Shown here in pieces: positions 26,309 to 36,300 of a stretch of 64,000 bases of DNA. Source of the DNA: Bifidobacterium dentium JCM 1195 = DSM 20436. GTDB lineage: Bacteria; Actinomycetota; Actinomycetes; Actinomycetales; Bifidobacteriaceae. The stretch is taken from the NCBI RefSeq assembly GCF_001042595.1, contig NZ_AP012326.1:1798001-1862000 (forward strand), written 5' to 3'. A model generated the notes under the pieces. That model had not been told where the DNA came from, searched no databases, and saw nothing but the letters and a program-made list of their open reading frames with translations. The translations under genes and the position numbers were made by a program. Numbering within the stretch: the stretch's first letter is position 1; every line of letters begins with the position of its first letter.

Positions 26309-27244
26309 TCATGTACGTTTTGGATGCCCGTTGGCGAAATTGCCGGCGGGCATTTTCATGTACGCACCGAACAGCGGCAGCACGCCTCGACGGACGATCT
26401 CACGCACGGTGTCCGCATCGGTGAGGTTCTCCCCCAGCTCGTTCGGTTTGCCCTTGCCATGCCAATCCGAGCCGCCGGTCACCAACAGATCATGTGCCGA
26501 AGCGATTGCCAGCAACCGTTCACGCTGTTGCGGAGGATTGCCGCGATGCCACACTTCCAGACCATCCAAGCCTTCCGCGATCAGGCTTTCGATCTGTCCG
26601 TCGGACAGCAGCCGCCTGTTGCGGCTCAGATCCCCCGCATGGGCGATCACCGTAACGCCGCCGGCGGCCTTCACCGCGGCGACCACATCATGCGTAGTCG
26701 GCGAAGGCGTGGGAATGTAGTACTTGCTGGAAGTGCTCACCACGCCGGCGAACGCTTCGGAACGGGTTCGATACACGCCGGCCGCCACCAGCGCATCGGC
26801 GATATGCGGCCGGCCGATGGTGGTGCGCATGCCTTCATGCGCCTGAACCTGTACGCTGTGCCACGTAATCGGATAGTCCTCGGCGATATGCTCCACCATG
26901 CGCTTGGTGCGCCGTAATCGCGCAGCCCGCGTATTGGCGAACATCTCACGAATCTGCGCATTGTCGGGATCATACTGGAATGCCAGCATGTGTACGGAGA
27001 TCCGATTGTCGTCGGCGGTGATTTCCGTACCGCGCAGCAACGGCAGTTCCGCCCATGTCGCGGCCCGTTGCGCATCCGACCAGCCGGCGGTGGTGTCGTG
27101 ATCGGTGATGGCAACACCCTGCAATCCTCGGGATTTCGCCTGTTCAAGCAAGGTGCGCGGCGTTTCCGTACCGTCGGAGAACACGGTATGGCAGTGAATA
27201 TCCCAGCCGACGACAGGCGGTGCGGCAATACCAACGTGAGTCAT
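26309..27244 (-). CDS. PHP-domain phosphoesterase
   Basis: 311 residues. HCHTVFSDGT near the N-terminus, AITDHDTTAG and VIAHAGD are the metal-binding motifs of the PHP family; a C-terminal GGSDWHGKG supplies the last ligands. Relatives hydrolyse 3',5'-nucleoside bisphosphates or phosphorylated histidinol-like compounds; the likely job here is nucleotide turnover. The ATG at 27244 was chosen because the motif-bearing core starts 15 residues on; the extra upstream residues of the longer frame are not conserved-looking. Confidence 0.88.
   Translation of the reverse strand: MTHVGIAAPPVVGWDIHCHTVFSDGTETPRTLLEQAKSRGLQGVAITDHDTTAGWSDAQRAATWAELPLLRGTEITADDNRISVHMLAFQYDPDNAQIREMFANTRAARLRRTKRMVEHIAEDYPITWHSVQVQAHEGMRTTIGRPHIADALVAAGVYRTRSEAFAGVVSTSSKYYIPTPSPTTHDVVAAVKAAGGVTVIAHAGDLSRNRRLLSDGQIESLIAEGLDGLEVWHRGNPPQQRERLLAIASAHDLLVTGGSDWHGKGKPNELGENLTDADTVREIVRRGVLPLFGAYMKMPAGNFANGHPKRT
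26324..26357 (+). terminator. Terminator of the DUF3107 transcript
   Basis: ATGCCCG (26324-26330) pairs with CGGGCAT (26347-26353), with an inner GGC...GCC pair, followed by TTTTC. It lies inside the 3' end of the convergent PHP gene. Confidence 0.55.
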
Positions 27245-27328
27245 ATCACCATCGTAAGCTGATTGGCAGCATAACATGGCGCAAACCAGCCGGTTTGTGT
27301 CGCAAACGACCGTTACAAGGATTGACGT

Positions 27329-27958
27329 ATGAGCGAAATCGACTACAACAAGCCACGCGGGTGGCGTCATGGTGCCACTTGGACGTATCTGATCATGCTG
27401 CTCGCCTCGGCCGTTGCACTGGTCGTATCGTTCGTGCTGTCAGCCGAGACGCTCGAACTGGCTCGTAATCCCGGGCAGAAGCTCAACTGCGATGTGAACG
27501 CGGTACTGTCATGCTCGACCGTCGCCGAATCCTGGCAGGCGGAAATCGTAAAGTTCGCAGGATTGAGCTATCCGAACGCATTCTTCGGCATCGCCGCGGA
27601 GTCGGTGTTCGTGACGATTGCCGTAATCGGCTTGACACGGATCGCCGTGCCGCGTTGGTTCGCGATCTGCACGTGGCTGGGCGGACTCGCGGCACTCGCC
27701 TATTCGTACTGGCTGACCTCACAGTCGTTGTTCGTGATCAACGCACTGTGCCCGTGGTGCTTGATGCTGATGTTTTCCACGACCGTTCAGTTCATGGCGC
27801 TCTCGCATGCGACTGCGGTCGTGCAGGAGCTGCCGATGAACCGCGACGGTGTGCGTACATACTACCGTCTCAACATCGATCTGATGATCGACGCCGTTTG
27901 GCTGGTCGCCCTCGTCGTCATCATCCTCGTCAAGGACGGCCCGATGCTGTTCGCCTGA
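27329..27958 (+). CDS. Vitamin K epoxide reductase (VKOR) family membrane protein
   Basis: 209 residues with about four to five membrane helices. The active CxxC is in LCPWCLML; the loop pair is in LNCDVNAVLSCS. Bacterial VKOR replaces DsbB by re-oxidising a DsbA-like thiol oxidase with quinones, thus supporting disulfide formation outside the cell. No DsbA-like gene is adjacent. AAGGA lies a few bases before the ATG. Confidence 0.93.
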   Translation: MSEIDYNKPRGWRHGATWTYLIMLLASAVALVVSFVLSAETLELARNPGQKLNCDVNAVLSCSTVAESWQAEIVKFAGLSYPNAFFGIAAESVFVTIAVIGLTRIAVPRWFAICTWLGGLAALAYSYWLTSQSLFVINALCPWCLMLMFSTTVQFMALSHATAVVQELPMNRDGVRTYYRLNIDLMIDAVWLVALVVIILVKDGPMLFA

Positions 27959-27960
27959 GC

Positions 27961-28860
27961 TTACAGCAATTCCACTTTGCCGACGATCGTGGCGCTGCCC
28001 GTAAGCGTCACGTCATCATCGGTCACGTCCACGCGTAGGGTGCCGCCGCGAACCGTGATGGTCCAATGGTCGATGCCGGTTTTGGAACGCAACGTAATCG
28101 CCGTGGCACACAGGCCGGTACCGCAGGAGAGCGTTTCGCCGCAACCGCGTTCGTTCACGCGCATGGTGGCCTCCCCTTCGTCGTCGCCTTCGCTCTGCTC
28201 GTCGATGCGCACGAATTCCACGTTCTGGTCGGTCGGAATCTCGGGCGAGACCACCGGCTTGGCGACCAGGTCAAGCTCTTCCACGGTCGGTAGCGAGGCG
28301 AACGCATCCTCGATCACCGCGACCACATGCGGGTTGCCCATGTCCACGAACGTGCCGCGCGCCGAACCGGCGGTTCCAGGAATCGACACCTCGTACCCGT
28401 CGACGTCGCCTCGCTGCCATGAGCCCATTTCGACGCGGAACACGTCCTTGCCGAGTCCTTCCACCTCGCCGAGCGACGTCAGGATCTTCACGCCGGCGCG
28501 CGTACCAAGGCGGAACGGTTCGCCACCGGGCCGGTCGGCGAGCCCTTGCCGTTGCGCGAACAAGGTAATCGCACGCGTGCCGTTGCCGCACATTTCGGCC
28601 AGGCTGCCGTCCGCATTGCGGTAATCCATGAACCATTCGGCTTGGCCCGCGGCGCAGTCGGCGAGTTGCGCCTCCTTCAGGTCGGACACATCCTGCGGGT
28701 GCGCGAGACGAATCAGCCCGTCGCCGCCAATGCCAAAATGACGGTCGCACAGGAACCGAACTTCGTCGGCGGTCGGCTCGTATCGGCCGTCGGGATCCGC
28801 ATAGACCACGAAATCATTGCCGGTGGCGTGCGCTTTGTAAACAATGCTGGGGATACTCAT
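27961..28860 (-). CDS. dapF: Diaminopimelate epimerase
   Basis: 299 residues. It interconverts LL- and meso-diaminopimelate without cofactor. The two catalytic cysteines are in EMCGNGTRA and LSCGTGLCA. In bifidobacteria the product mainly feeds lysine synthesis. The stop lies two bases from the stop of the convergent VKOR gene. An acidic insert (EQSEGDDEGEA) near residue 225 is slightly unusual. Confidence 0.96.
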   Translation of the reverse strand: MSIPSIVYKAHATGNDFVVYADPDGRYEPTADEVRFLCDRHFGIGGDGLIRLAHPQDVSDLKEAQLADCAAGQAEWFMDYRNADGSLAEMCGNGTRAITLFAQRQGLADRPGGEPFRLGTRAGVKILTSLGEVEGLGKDVFRVEMGSWQRGDVDGYEVSIPGTAGSARGTFVDMGNPHVVAVIEDAFASLPTVEELDLVAKPVVSPEIPTDQNVEFVRIDEQSEGDDEGEATMRVNERGCGETLSCGTGLCATAITLRSKTGIDHWTITVRGGTLRVDVTDDDVTLTGSATIVGKVELL

Positions 28861-28923
28861 ACCGATTCACTGTACACGCGGTAGGCTATGTGAAGACGTC
28901 ATGACGGGAAGATGGGAGGAATC

Positions 28924-29700
28924 ATGACTTCGACGGCACCGATCGGCGTGTTCGACTCCGGCTTGGGCGGCATCTCCGTGGCACGTGAGATCCGCAAGGG
29001 TATGCCGAACGAGCAGGTGCTGTACTTCGGCGACTCCGCCAACGCCCCGTATGGCACGAAAACACCGAAACAGGTGCGTGATCTGTCGTTCGCCATCGTC
29101 GAGCGTTTCGTGCAACAAGGCGCGAAGGCGATTGTAATCGCCTGCAATACCGCCACTTCCGCGGCTGCGGATGCCTTGCGTGACGCGTATGACGTGCCGA
29201 TCATCGGCATGGAACCGGCATTGAAACTCGCCTGCGAGCGCGGGCAGGGGCAACGGCAGCGCGTAATCGTCGCGGCGACGCCGCTCACCTTGCGCGAACG
29301 GAAATTCGCGGTGTTGATGGACCGTTTCAAATCGGATCATACGATTTTCCCGCAGCCTTGCCCCGGTTTGGTGGAAATCGTCGAACAGGGCCGACTCGAC
29401 GATCATGATCTGGTGATGCGCACATTGCATGATTATTTCGACCGGTATGATCTGTCAACGATTGATTCGGTGGTGCTTGGCTGCACGCATTTCGTGTTTT
29501 ATCGTGATTATTTCCGCGAGTTGCTGCCGGATTCCGCTGCGATCATCGATGGCAACCAGGGTACCGTCCGTCACCTGAGCGTCGTTCTCGAATCATTGGG
29601 CAAACTCGCTCCGGACCAAGCCGTCGGCGGAATCGAACTCGCCAATTCCGACACTTCCGAACGAATTGCCGAATTAGCCGAAGCCCTTCTTCATCGCTGA
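28924..29700 (+). CDS. murI: Glutamate racemase
   Basis: 258 residues. It makes D-glutamate for peptidoglycan. GVFDSGLGG starts the fold; the catalytic cysteines are in ACNTATS and LGCTHF. GGGAGGA lies three bases before the ATG at 28924, an unusually short spacing that still favours it over the in-frame ATG 12 bases upstream. It diverges from dapF across 63 bases. Confidence 0.96.
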   Translation: MTSTAPIGVFDSGLGGISVAREIRKGMPNEQVLYFGDSANAPYGTKTPKQVRDLSFAIVERFVQQGAKAIVIACNTATSAAADALRDAYDVPIIGMEPALKLACERGQGQRQRVIVAATPLTLRERKFAVLMDRFKSDHTIFPQPCPGLVEIVEQGRLDDHDLVMRTLHDYFDRYDLSTIDSVVLGCTHFVFYRDYFRELLPDSAAIIDGNQGTVRHLSVVLESLGKLAPDQAVGGIELANSDTSERIAELAEALLHR

Positions 29701-29758
29701 ACGCGAATGTCCCCAATACGCGCGTAAAGTCGTGGGAACGGACGAAAGGACGGCATCC

Positions 29759-30607
29759 ATGACGAACAAGACGGCGATGATTGATGTTGGCGGTGGCTTC
29801 CGGGCGATCTTCGGAGCGGGCGTGATGGATCGCATGATGGAGGACGGCATCAGCGTCAACCACTGCTATGGCGTCTCCGCAGGCAGCGCGAACATGGTCT
29901 CCTTCATCGCCGGGCAACATGGACGCAACCATAAGTTTTACACGGAGTATGCGTTCCGTAAGGAATATGCCAGCTTCGACAGTTACATCAGAAATCACAA
30001 TTTCGCCAACCTGGACTATGTGTACAGCACGCTGAGCAATCATGACGGCGAATATCCGGTCGACTATGAAGCCTTCGAGGCGAATCCGACCGGTTTCACC
30101 GTCGTCGCCTGCAATGCGGAAGACGGTTCGGCCAAATATTTCGACAAGTCGGATGTCGGCTACGACAATTTCGACATCATGAAGGCCTCTTCCGCCGTGC
30201 CGGTCGCCTGCGAACCGTATGTGATCGACGGCATACCGTATTACGATGGCGGCATCGCTGACCCGGTGCCGGTGCAGAAAGCGCTGGACGACGGCTACGA
30301 CCGTGTGGTCGTGGTCCTCACCCGGCTGAAGGATGTGCTTCGCGAGCAGAAGAAAGACATCGGGCCGGCCAGAATCCTGAAACATATTCATCCGGCTGCG
30401 GCCGAACGCCTGCTGAACCGCTACCGGACGTATAACGACGAGGTCGCATTGGCCAAACAGTATGAGAAGGACGGACGTGTGCTCATCCTCGCGCCGGAAA
30501 GCCTATACGGACTGAGCACGTTGAGCAAATCGTTCGAAGGACTGGAACGCATGTATCGCGCCGGCTACGCCGCAGCCGAAGCCATTCCTGATTTTCTCAA
30601 CAGCTGA
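29759..30607 (+). CDS. Patatin-like phospholipase
   Basis: 282 residues. The oxyanion motif GGGFRAIFGAG is followed by the nucleophile elbow GVSAGS and the catalytic Asp in YDGGIADPVP. Such cytoplasmic hydrolases (YchN/RssA type) cleave phospholipid acyl chains. GAAAGGA precedes the ATG at 29759. It follows murI by 58 bases on the same strand. Confidence 0.9.
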   Translation: MTNKTAMIDVGGGFRAIFGAGVMDRMMEDGISVNHCYGVSAGSANMVSFIAGQHGRNHKFYTEYAFRKEYASFDSYIRNHNFANLDYVYSTLSNHDGEYPVDYEAFEANPTGFTVVACNAEDGSAKYFDKSDVGYDNFDIMKASSAVPVACEPYVIDGIPYYDGGIADPVPVQKALDDGYDRVVVVLTRLKDVLREQKKDIGPARILKHIHPAAAERLLNRYRTYNDEVALAKQYEKDGRVLILAPESLYGLSTLSKSFEGLERMYRAGYAAAEAIPDFLNS

Positions 30608-30683
30608 CGGGCGGACGCCGCACTCCCCTGCCACCCTTCGGGCAGGCGACGCTGACTCTCCTTCAGTTTGCAAGTATGTTCCT

Positions 30684-31346
30684 TCAGCCTGCAAGTAATG
30701 TGTTGCGTCTGTTCAACGGACTTTTCGTAACGTAAGGATTGTCCACGATGAAGAATCGGCGCAGCCGCTCTGCCGCCTTGCTGATGCCGATTCTCGGGGA
30801 CGCTGCGATACGCTCGCCTTCCAGCAGGGCATTGCGTTCCAAATACAATGGAGCCGTGCTCAGGTCATGCCCGTACAGTTTCAGATCGATGCCCATGGCC
30901 TGACATAGTTTTGCCGGACCGTTCGTCAAATCGACGTCCTTGCGATTGCCGACGGTTGTGCGGCTGCCACTTCGATTCGCAAACCGCCGTTCCCGCATGA
31001 TTTCAACGCCCCGCACCGGTTCAACGGCACGAATCAACGCTCCCGCGCCGAAGCCGTCATCCCCCGCACTGACATTGAAACAGCGATGCATGCCATAGGA
31101 GATATAGACGTATGCGCGTCCGGAAGGGCCGAACAGCGCCGCATTGCGTTCGCTTCTGCCGTGAAAGGCGTGACTTGCCGGATCGTTCTGATCGTAGGCC
31201 TCCGTCTCCACGATGCGGGCGGCCGCGATACCGCCATCATCGAATTCACGGATCAACAGACAGCCAAGCAATCCAATGGCCGCCTCATCGGCCGAACCGG
31301 ACAATATGTCATTCGGGAAATCCCGTGACGCCATGCACTTCCTCAT
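30684..31346 (-). CDS. DNA-3-methyladenine glycosylase (AAG/MPG family)
   Basis: 220 residues. It excises alkylated purines. VETEAYDQNDPASHA contains the catalytic Glu, and AYVYISYGMH and NGPAKLCQAMG are family signatures. The ATG at 31346 has AAGGCGG about 7 bases upstream; ATG 31334 with GAGGAAG is a possible alternative. It is convergent with the patatin gene. Confidence 0.92.
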   Translation of the reverse strand: MRKCMASRDFPNDILSGSADEAAIGLLGCLLIREFDDGGIAAARIVETEAYDQNDPASHAFHGRSERNAALFGPSGRAYVYISYGMHRCFNVSAGDDGFGAGALIRAVEPVRGVEIMRERRFANRSGSRTTVGNRKDVDLTNGPAKLCQAMGIDLKLYGHDLSTAPLYLERNALLEGERIAASPRIGISKAAERLRRFFIVDNPYVTKSPLNRRNTLLAG

Positions 31347-31551
31347 GCAGCACCGCCTTTCCGCATGTTTTTTCGTACGCTTGTTCATACGTTTTGCATT
31401 GCCGTAGAACGGCCTCGCGTGGTGAAACAGCTTTCATGATAGGTCGGGCGCTACGATTACGCCGACCGCATGCGTAACGGTTGGATTGCCATTCGTTGGC
31501 CTGCATATAAGCTGATGGTATCAGGAATCTTCAGAATCAAGGGAGACGCAT

Positions 31552-32166
31552 ATGCGCATAAGAACGGTGACGAACATCGATTTCGGCAGTGACGACAACC
31601 TGCTGTTCCTAGGATTCCACGGTTTCGGCAACGACGAAACCGAAATGATCCGCATCATCGAAGCACTCTACGACGGCTCCGACCATGAACCGAACTACAT
31701 GTCATTCCGCGGCACATACAGCAGACCGTTCATCGGCAACAATCATTGGTACCCCGACGGCTGCTCCACGGAAGAACGCCGCCGCGAATGCCATGATGTT
31801 GGCGACGCCGTCATTGAACTACTGCGCTCGCCCTCGTACGTACGGTTCCGTAAAGTGTTGATCGGGTTTTCGCAAGGCGGCTATCTGTCGTACCGCATGG
31901 TGTTGGAACACCCCGATTCGTTTGACGCCGCGATACTGATGAGCCCGTCGTTCAAAGGTGAAGAAGGTTCTGCACCCATTACCGGCCGCACACGGTTCGC
32001 ATTGTGTTATGGACGTGAGGATCGCACGATTCCCGCCACGGACCAGCACACCGCACGGGCCAAACTCGAGCAGACCGGCAATCTCACGTATTTCGAGTAT
32101 CCCGGCATGGGCCATGGCATCTGCGATGCCGAAATCGCTGACTTGCGTAAGTGGCTGGGGTTGTGA
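31552..32166 (+). CDS. Alpha/beta hydrolase, phospholipase/carboxylesterase family
   Basis: 204 residues. GFHGFGNDETEM forms the oxyanion hole, GFSQGGYLS the nucleophile elbow (Ser near residue 106), and GREDRTIPA and GMGHGI supply the Asp and His. It is a small cytoplasmic esterase of the YpfH/carboxylesterase type; the natural substrate is unknown. AAGGGAGA precedes the ATG. Confidence 0.88.
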   Translation: MRIRTVTNIDFGSDDNLLFLGFHGFGNDETEMIRIIEALYDGSDHEPNYMSFRGTYSRPFIGNNHWYPDGCSTEERRRECHDVGDAVIELLRSPSYVRFRKVLIGFSQGGYLSYRMVLEHPDSFDAAILMSPSFKGEEGSAPITGRTRFALCYGREDRTIPATDQHTARAKLEQTGNLTYFEYPGMGHGICDAEIADLRKWLGL

Positions 32167-32351
32167 GGGGGTATGAATGCCGCAAGCCGTGTACTTGTTT
32201 ACAATCACGGTACATGTTTGGGATTGCCATAACTGGTGACGCCGGAATTAAGTGCAGAAAGAGAGCTTTGGGGAATGGACAGAAAAGGAAGTGGTAGACA
32301 AGAATATTTAAAATTATACTTACGCCTTATGTGTTTTATGTCGAAGCTCCG

Positions 32352-32555
32352 TTACTTATCGTCATCGTCAAGCAGTTTGCGAGGATTAGCCACATGCAAG
32401 GCATCACACAGCTTCACAGCCATGGTGAGCGTAAGATTACCCTCCTTACGGGCACCAATCTCAATGGCAGAGATACTCCCGCGCGTAGTACCGACCTTTT
32501 CGGCCAGCTGCTGCTGCGTCATGCCGCGCTTCAACCGTAACTCCCTCAAACCCAT
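32352..32555 (-). CDS. Small XRE-family regulator
   Basis: 67 residues, essentially one helix-turn-helix: LRELRLKRGMTQQQLAEKVG then TTRGSISAIEIGARK. GAAAGGA lies 9 bases before the ATG at 32555. It is the last of three minus-strand genes between the core genome and the CRISPR array. The 185 bases downstream of it (32167-32351) show no clear feature apart from AT-rich sequence near 32300. Confidence 0.82.
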   Translation of the reverse strand: MGLRELRLKRGMTQQQLAEKVGTTRGSISAIEIGARKEGNLTLTMAVKLCDALHVANPRKLLDDDDK

Positions 32556-32574
32556 GACGAAATTCCTTTCAAGA

Positions 32575-32949
32575 TCAGTCGTCGTCCCCGATAGTGCATT
32601 CCGGGTCAAGATATTCAACACCATCCACGCCATAGTGGACATTCAGAATCGTAGCCGGGTCATGCAACGCCACGAACCAGTCCACCAGCCGTTCCAACGT
32701 CATCGACGCCGCAAACTCGTGGACACGATCATAGAACGAATCCCACACCGATTGCGAATCCTCACCCGCATCCACCAATCGGTCGAACTCGCCGCGCAAA
32801 CCCTCATCAGGCAGCACGGCCGACGCGAAACGCACGTCATCCAAACCAGCCCAATCGGACGCACACCGGCCAGCCAACTCCTTAACAGGAATAAGCATCG
32901 TCCCGCCATGGCGCTCCAACCGTGAAACAATAACAACCTCAGCCTTCAT
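32575..32949 (-). CDS. Hypothetical protein in the array-tail cluster
   Basis: 124 residues, acidic (ends GDDD), soluble, with no family recognised. The middle (RGEFDRLVDAGEDSQSVWDSFYDRVHEFAA) looks helical. GAAAGGA lies 8 bases before the ATG at 32949. It is 12 bases downstream of the tandem-XRE gene and 19 upstream of the small XRE gene, so the three form one operon. A protein between two XRE regulators could be a toxin or ligand-binding partner, but nothing in its sequence shows this. Confidence 0.65.
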   Translation of the reverse strand: MKAEVVIVSRLERHGGTMLIPVKELAGRCASDWAGLDDVRFASAVLPDEGLRGEFDRLVDAGEDSQSVWDSFYDRVHEFAASMTLERLVDWFVALHDPATILNVHYGVDGVEYLDPECTIGDDD

Positions 32950-32961
32950 CACAATATCCTT

Positions 32962-33378
32962 TCAATCAATAAGAAAATCAACAGGGTCACATTGCAACGC
33001 CTCCGACAGGCGTCGCGCAGTATCCAAATACATTTGAGACACAGGACGATACCCGGTCTCGAACCAAGAAATATTAGGCTGGGGGATACCCGTCAAGGCT
33101 GACAGCATCCGCTGCGTCAAATGCCGTTCCCTACGAATCCTCCTCAACCCGGTCACGCCGGCTGACACGCCGCCACGCCACGCATCCTCATCCGGATACA
33201 AGTCCAACACGTTGCAATGCAACGCGTCGGCAATCCGCCGAGCCGTACCCAAATACATGTTGCGAGCCTCGGACGCATTGCACTCCAACGTGCTCAACCG
33301 CGTGTAGGCGATACCGGTCAACGCATCCAACTGGAGCAACGTCAACCCGCAACGCTCACGCCGTTCACGCAATCCCAT
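32962..33378 (-). CDS. Tandem XRE-family regulator at the CRISPR array tail
   Basis: 138 residues with two helix-turn-helix domains in a row: GLRERRERCGLTLLQLDALTG (residues 2-55) and GLRRIRRERHLTQRMLSALTG (about 75-130). The halves resemble each other (MYLGTARRIADALHCN against MYLDTARRLSEALQCD), pointing to internal duplication. GGGAG precedes the ATG at 33378. The last, degenerate CRISPR repeat ends only 15 bases upstream, and array and gene run in the same direction, so the gene has almost no promoter space of its own. Confidence 0.85.
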   Translation of the reverse strand: MGLRERRERCGLTLLQLDALTGIAYTRLSTLECNASEARNMYLGTARRIADALHCNVLDLYPDEDAWRGGVSAGVTGLRRIRRERHLTQRMLSALTGIPQPNISWFETGYRPVSQMYLDTARRLSEALQCDPVDFLID

Positions 33379-33392
33379 GGCCGCTCCCATCA

Positions 33393-36300
33393 TGTTTTAA
33401 TCTCACTCTCCGTGAGGAGAGCGACCACCAGGGCCGACGGGGGACCGGGAGCTCGGCGTATTTCAATCCACGCTCTCCGTGAGGAGAGCGACTGCATGAG
33501 CGCGTAGCAGCCCTCCAGGCTGTCCTCATTTCAATCCACGCTCTCCGTGAGGAGAGCGACTCGCCGAGAACGACAGCGGACTCTTCGATCGGAAATTTCA
33601 ATCCACGCTCTCCGTGAGGAAAGCGACAAGAGTGTAGTCGTTGCCGCATGCCACGTCGGTATTTCAATCCACGCTCTCCGTGAGGAGAGCGACATTGCTC
33701 CCTGCGGATGTCGGTGTGCGCGTGCATATTTCAAATCCACGCTCTCCGTGAGGAGAGCGACCCTCCATGCACTTTCGCCTTGACTTCACGGCTCATATTT
33801 CAATCCACGCTCTCCGTGAGGAGAGCGACTGGGCTATCCTCAACCTCAGGGCAATGGAACATGAATTTCAATCCACGCTCTCCGTGAGGAGAGCGACGTG
33901 ATGTTCTCCGCTATCTCACGTTCCAAATCGATTTCAATCCACGCTCTCCGTGAGGAGAGCGACGGCGCTGATGCCTCCGCCGATGTCGCCGGACAGATTT
34001 CAATCCACGCTCTCCGTGAGGAGAGCGACATGTCTTGCTCCCCGTGCCGTTGACGCCGGTGAGATTTCAATCCACGCTCTCCGTGAGGAGAGCGACGCCG
34101 CCTGATGGCGGCGAATACCCGTCCTTGTCATTTCAATCCACGCTCTCCGTGAGGAGAGCGACGCATGTCATCGACTGCGACCTGCGTCATCACGTATTTC
34201 AATCCACGCTCTCCGTGAGGAGAGCGACTGATACGCCGCGGATGCCGACGCTTGCCGTGTAATTTCAATCCACGCTCTCCGTGAGGAGAGCGACTTTGCG
34301 GGTGATCTTGACCGTCGGCGCGAAAGCATTTCAATCCACGCTCTCCGTGAGGAGAGCGACTTGGTATTATTTCGTCCAGACGTGCGATTACGTATTTCAA
34401 TCCACGCTCTCCGTGAGGAGAGCGACAGGCCACGAGACGCGCATGCAGGGACTTTGCCATATTTCAATCCACGCTCTCCGTGAGGAGAGCGACCACGCCG
34501 ACCTGATCACGGAACACTCTCGACGGAATTTCAATCCACGCTCTCCGTGAGGAGAGCGACATAACCGTATGGTGGTTTGCCGACTATTTTGGCTTATTTC
34601 AATCCACGCTCTCCGTGAGGAGAGCGACTGGTCTGCTGGTTCGAAAGGTTCGTGCTGGCCAATATTTCAATCCACGCTCTCCGTGAGGAGAGCGACCGGC
34701 GACAACGAGCCACTGTCCGGCATCAGTTATTATTTCAATCCACGCTCTCCGTGAGGAGAGCGACGAAATGTATCTCCGTAGTTCGACCTGTCCGGAGATT
34801 TCAATCCACGCTCTCCGTGAGGAGAGCGACGACGTGGACTCGACGCAGACGCAAGACCAACCAATTTCAATCCACGCTCTCCGTGAGGAGAGCGACCCAG
34901 CTTGTGGACATCAGCGCCCGAGCCGTCCACATTTCAATCCACGCTCTCCGTGAGGAGAGCGACATGTTCGTCTTTTACCTGGGCCGCACCATGCGCATTT
35001 CAATCCACGCTCTCCGTGAGGAGAGCGACGGGTACGCACTCTTTCGAGCCGATTTGCGGATAGATTTCAATCCACGCTCTCCGTGAGGAGAGCGACGGTG
35101 GCGGCCGCACCGATCGCATTCGCCGCACCCATTTCAATCCACGCTCTCCGTGAGGAGAGCGACTTGTTCCGTCTGCTCATGTTCACACCTTTCATAAATT
35201 TCAATCCACGCTCTCCGTGAGGAGAGCGACGGGGATAATATGACCAACGTTCCGCAAATGGTTGATTTCAATCCACGCTCTCCGTGAGGAGAGCGACCGG
35301 CATCTGCCTCATCGAATTGACATCCATCCTGATTTCAATCCACGCTCTCCGTGAGGAGAGCGACGGCGAACAGGGTCGCGCTCACCTGTTCGTTGGTATT
35401 TCAATCCACGCTCTCCGTGAGGAGAGCGACCCTACGCCGATTTCATGTCGCGTGAGGTCAAGGCATTTCAATCCACGCTCTCCGTGAGGAGAGCGACGCC
35501 ACCACGCAAGACTCGACAGCCACCGCAAGCAGTATTTCAATCCACGCTCTCCGTGAGGAGAGCGACGGGGAGGCGACCATGGCGTTACGGACGCTCAACA
35601 TTTCAATCCACGCTCTCCGTGAGGAGAGCGACGTAGCCGAGTACGGTAAGCGTATCACGGTATGAATTTCAATCCACGCTCTCCGTGAGGAGAGCGACAC
35701 GCGACCACCGACGCCATGGTCAGCCTGTTGAGATTTCAATCCACGCTCTCCGTGAGGAGAGCGACCCGGATCCTGACCCACATGCAAACCGAAATCGAGA
35801 TTTCAATCCACGCTCTCCGTGAGGAGAGCGACCAACCCACGCGATTCCAGGCATATGGCCAGCAGATTTCAATCCACGCTCTCCGTGAGGAGAGCGACTG
35901 GCTGATCAACGACCCCGTAGCCTACGATAAGGTATTTCAATCCACGCTCTCCGTGAGGAGAGCGACCCAATTCGCCGGTCAATCCGATTGACGGCACCAG
36001 ATTTCAATCCACGCTCTCCGTGAGGAGAGCGACCAACTTCCATATCCCGGGCAGATACCGGCATTTATTTCAATCCACGCTCTCCGTGAGGAGAGCGACT
36101 CTACAAGCGCAAGCAGGACTGCAAACGCATGGTATTTCAATCCACGCTCTCCGTGAGGAGAGCGACTAGTAGTAGTAGGAGTAGTAGTAATAAGAAAGAA
36201 ATTTCAATCCACGCTCTCCGTGAGGAGAGCGACTTGGCGGAGGCTTCCACTTCCGCATCGGTGACGGATTTCAATCCACGCTCTCCGTGAGGAGAGCGAC

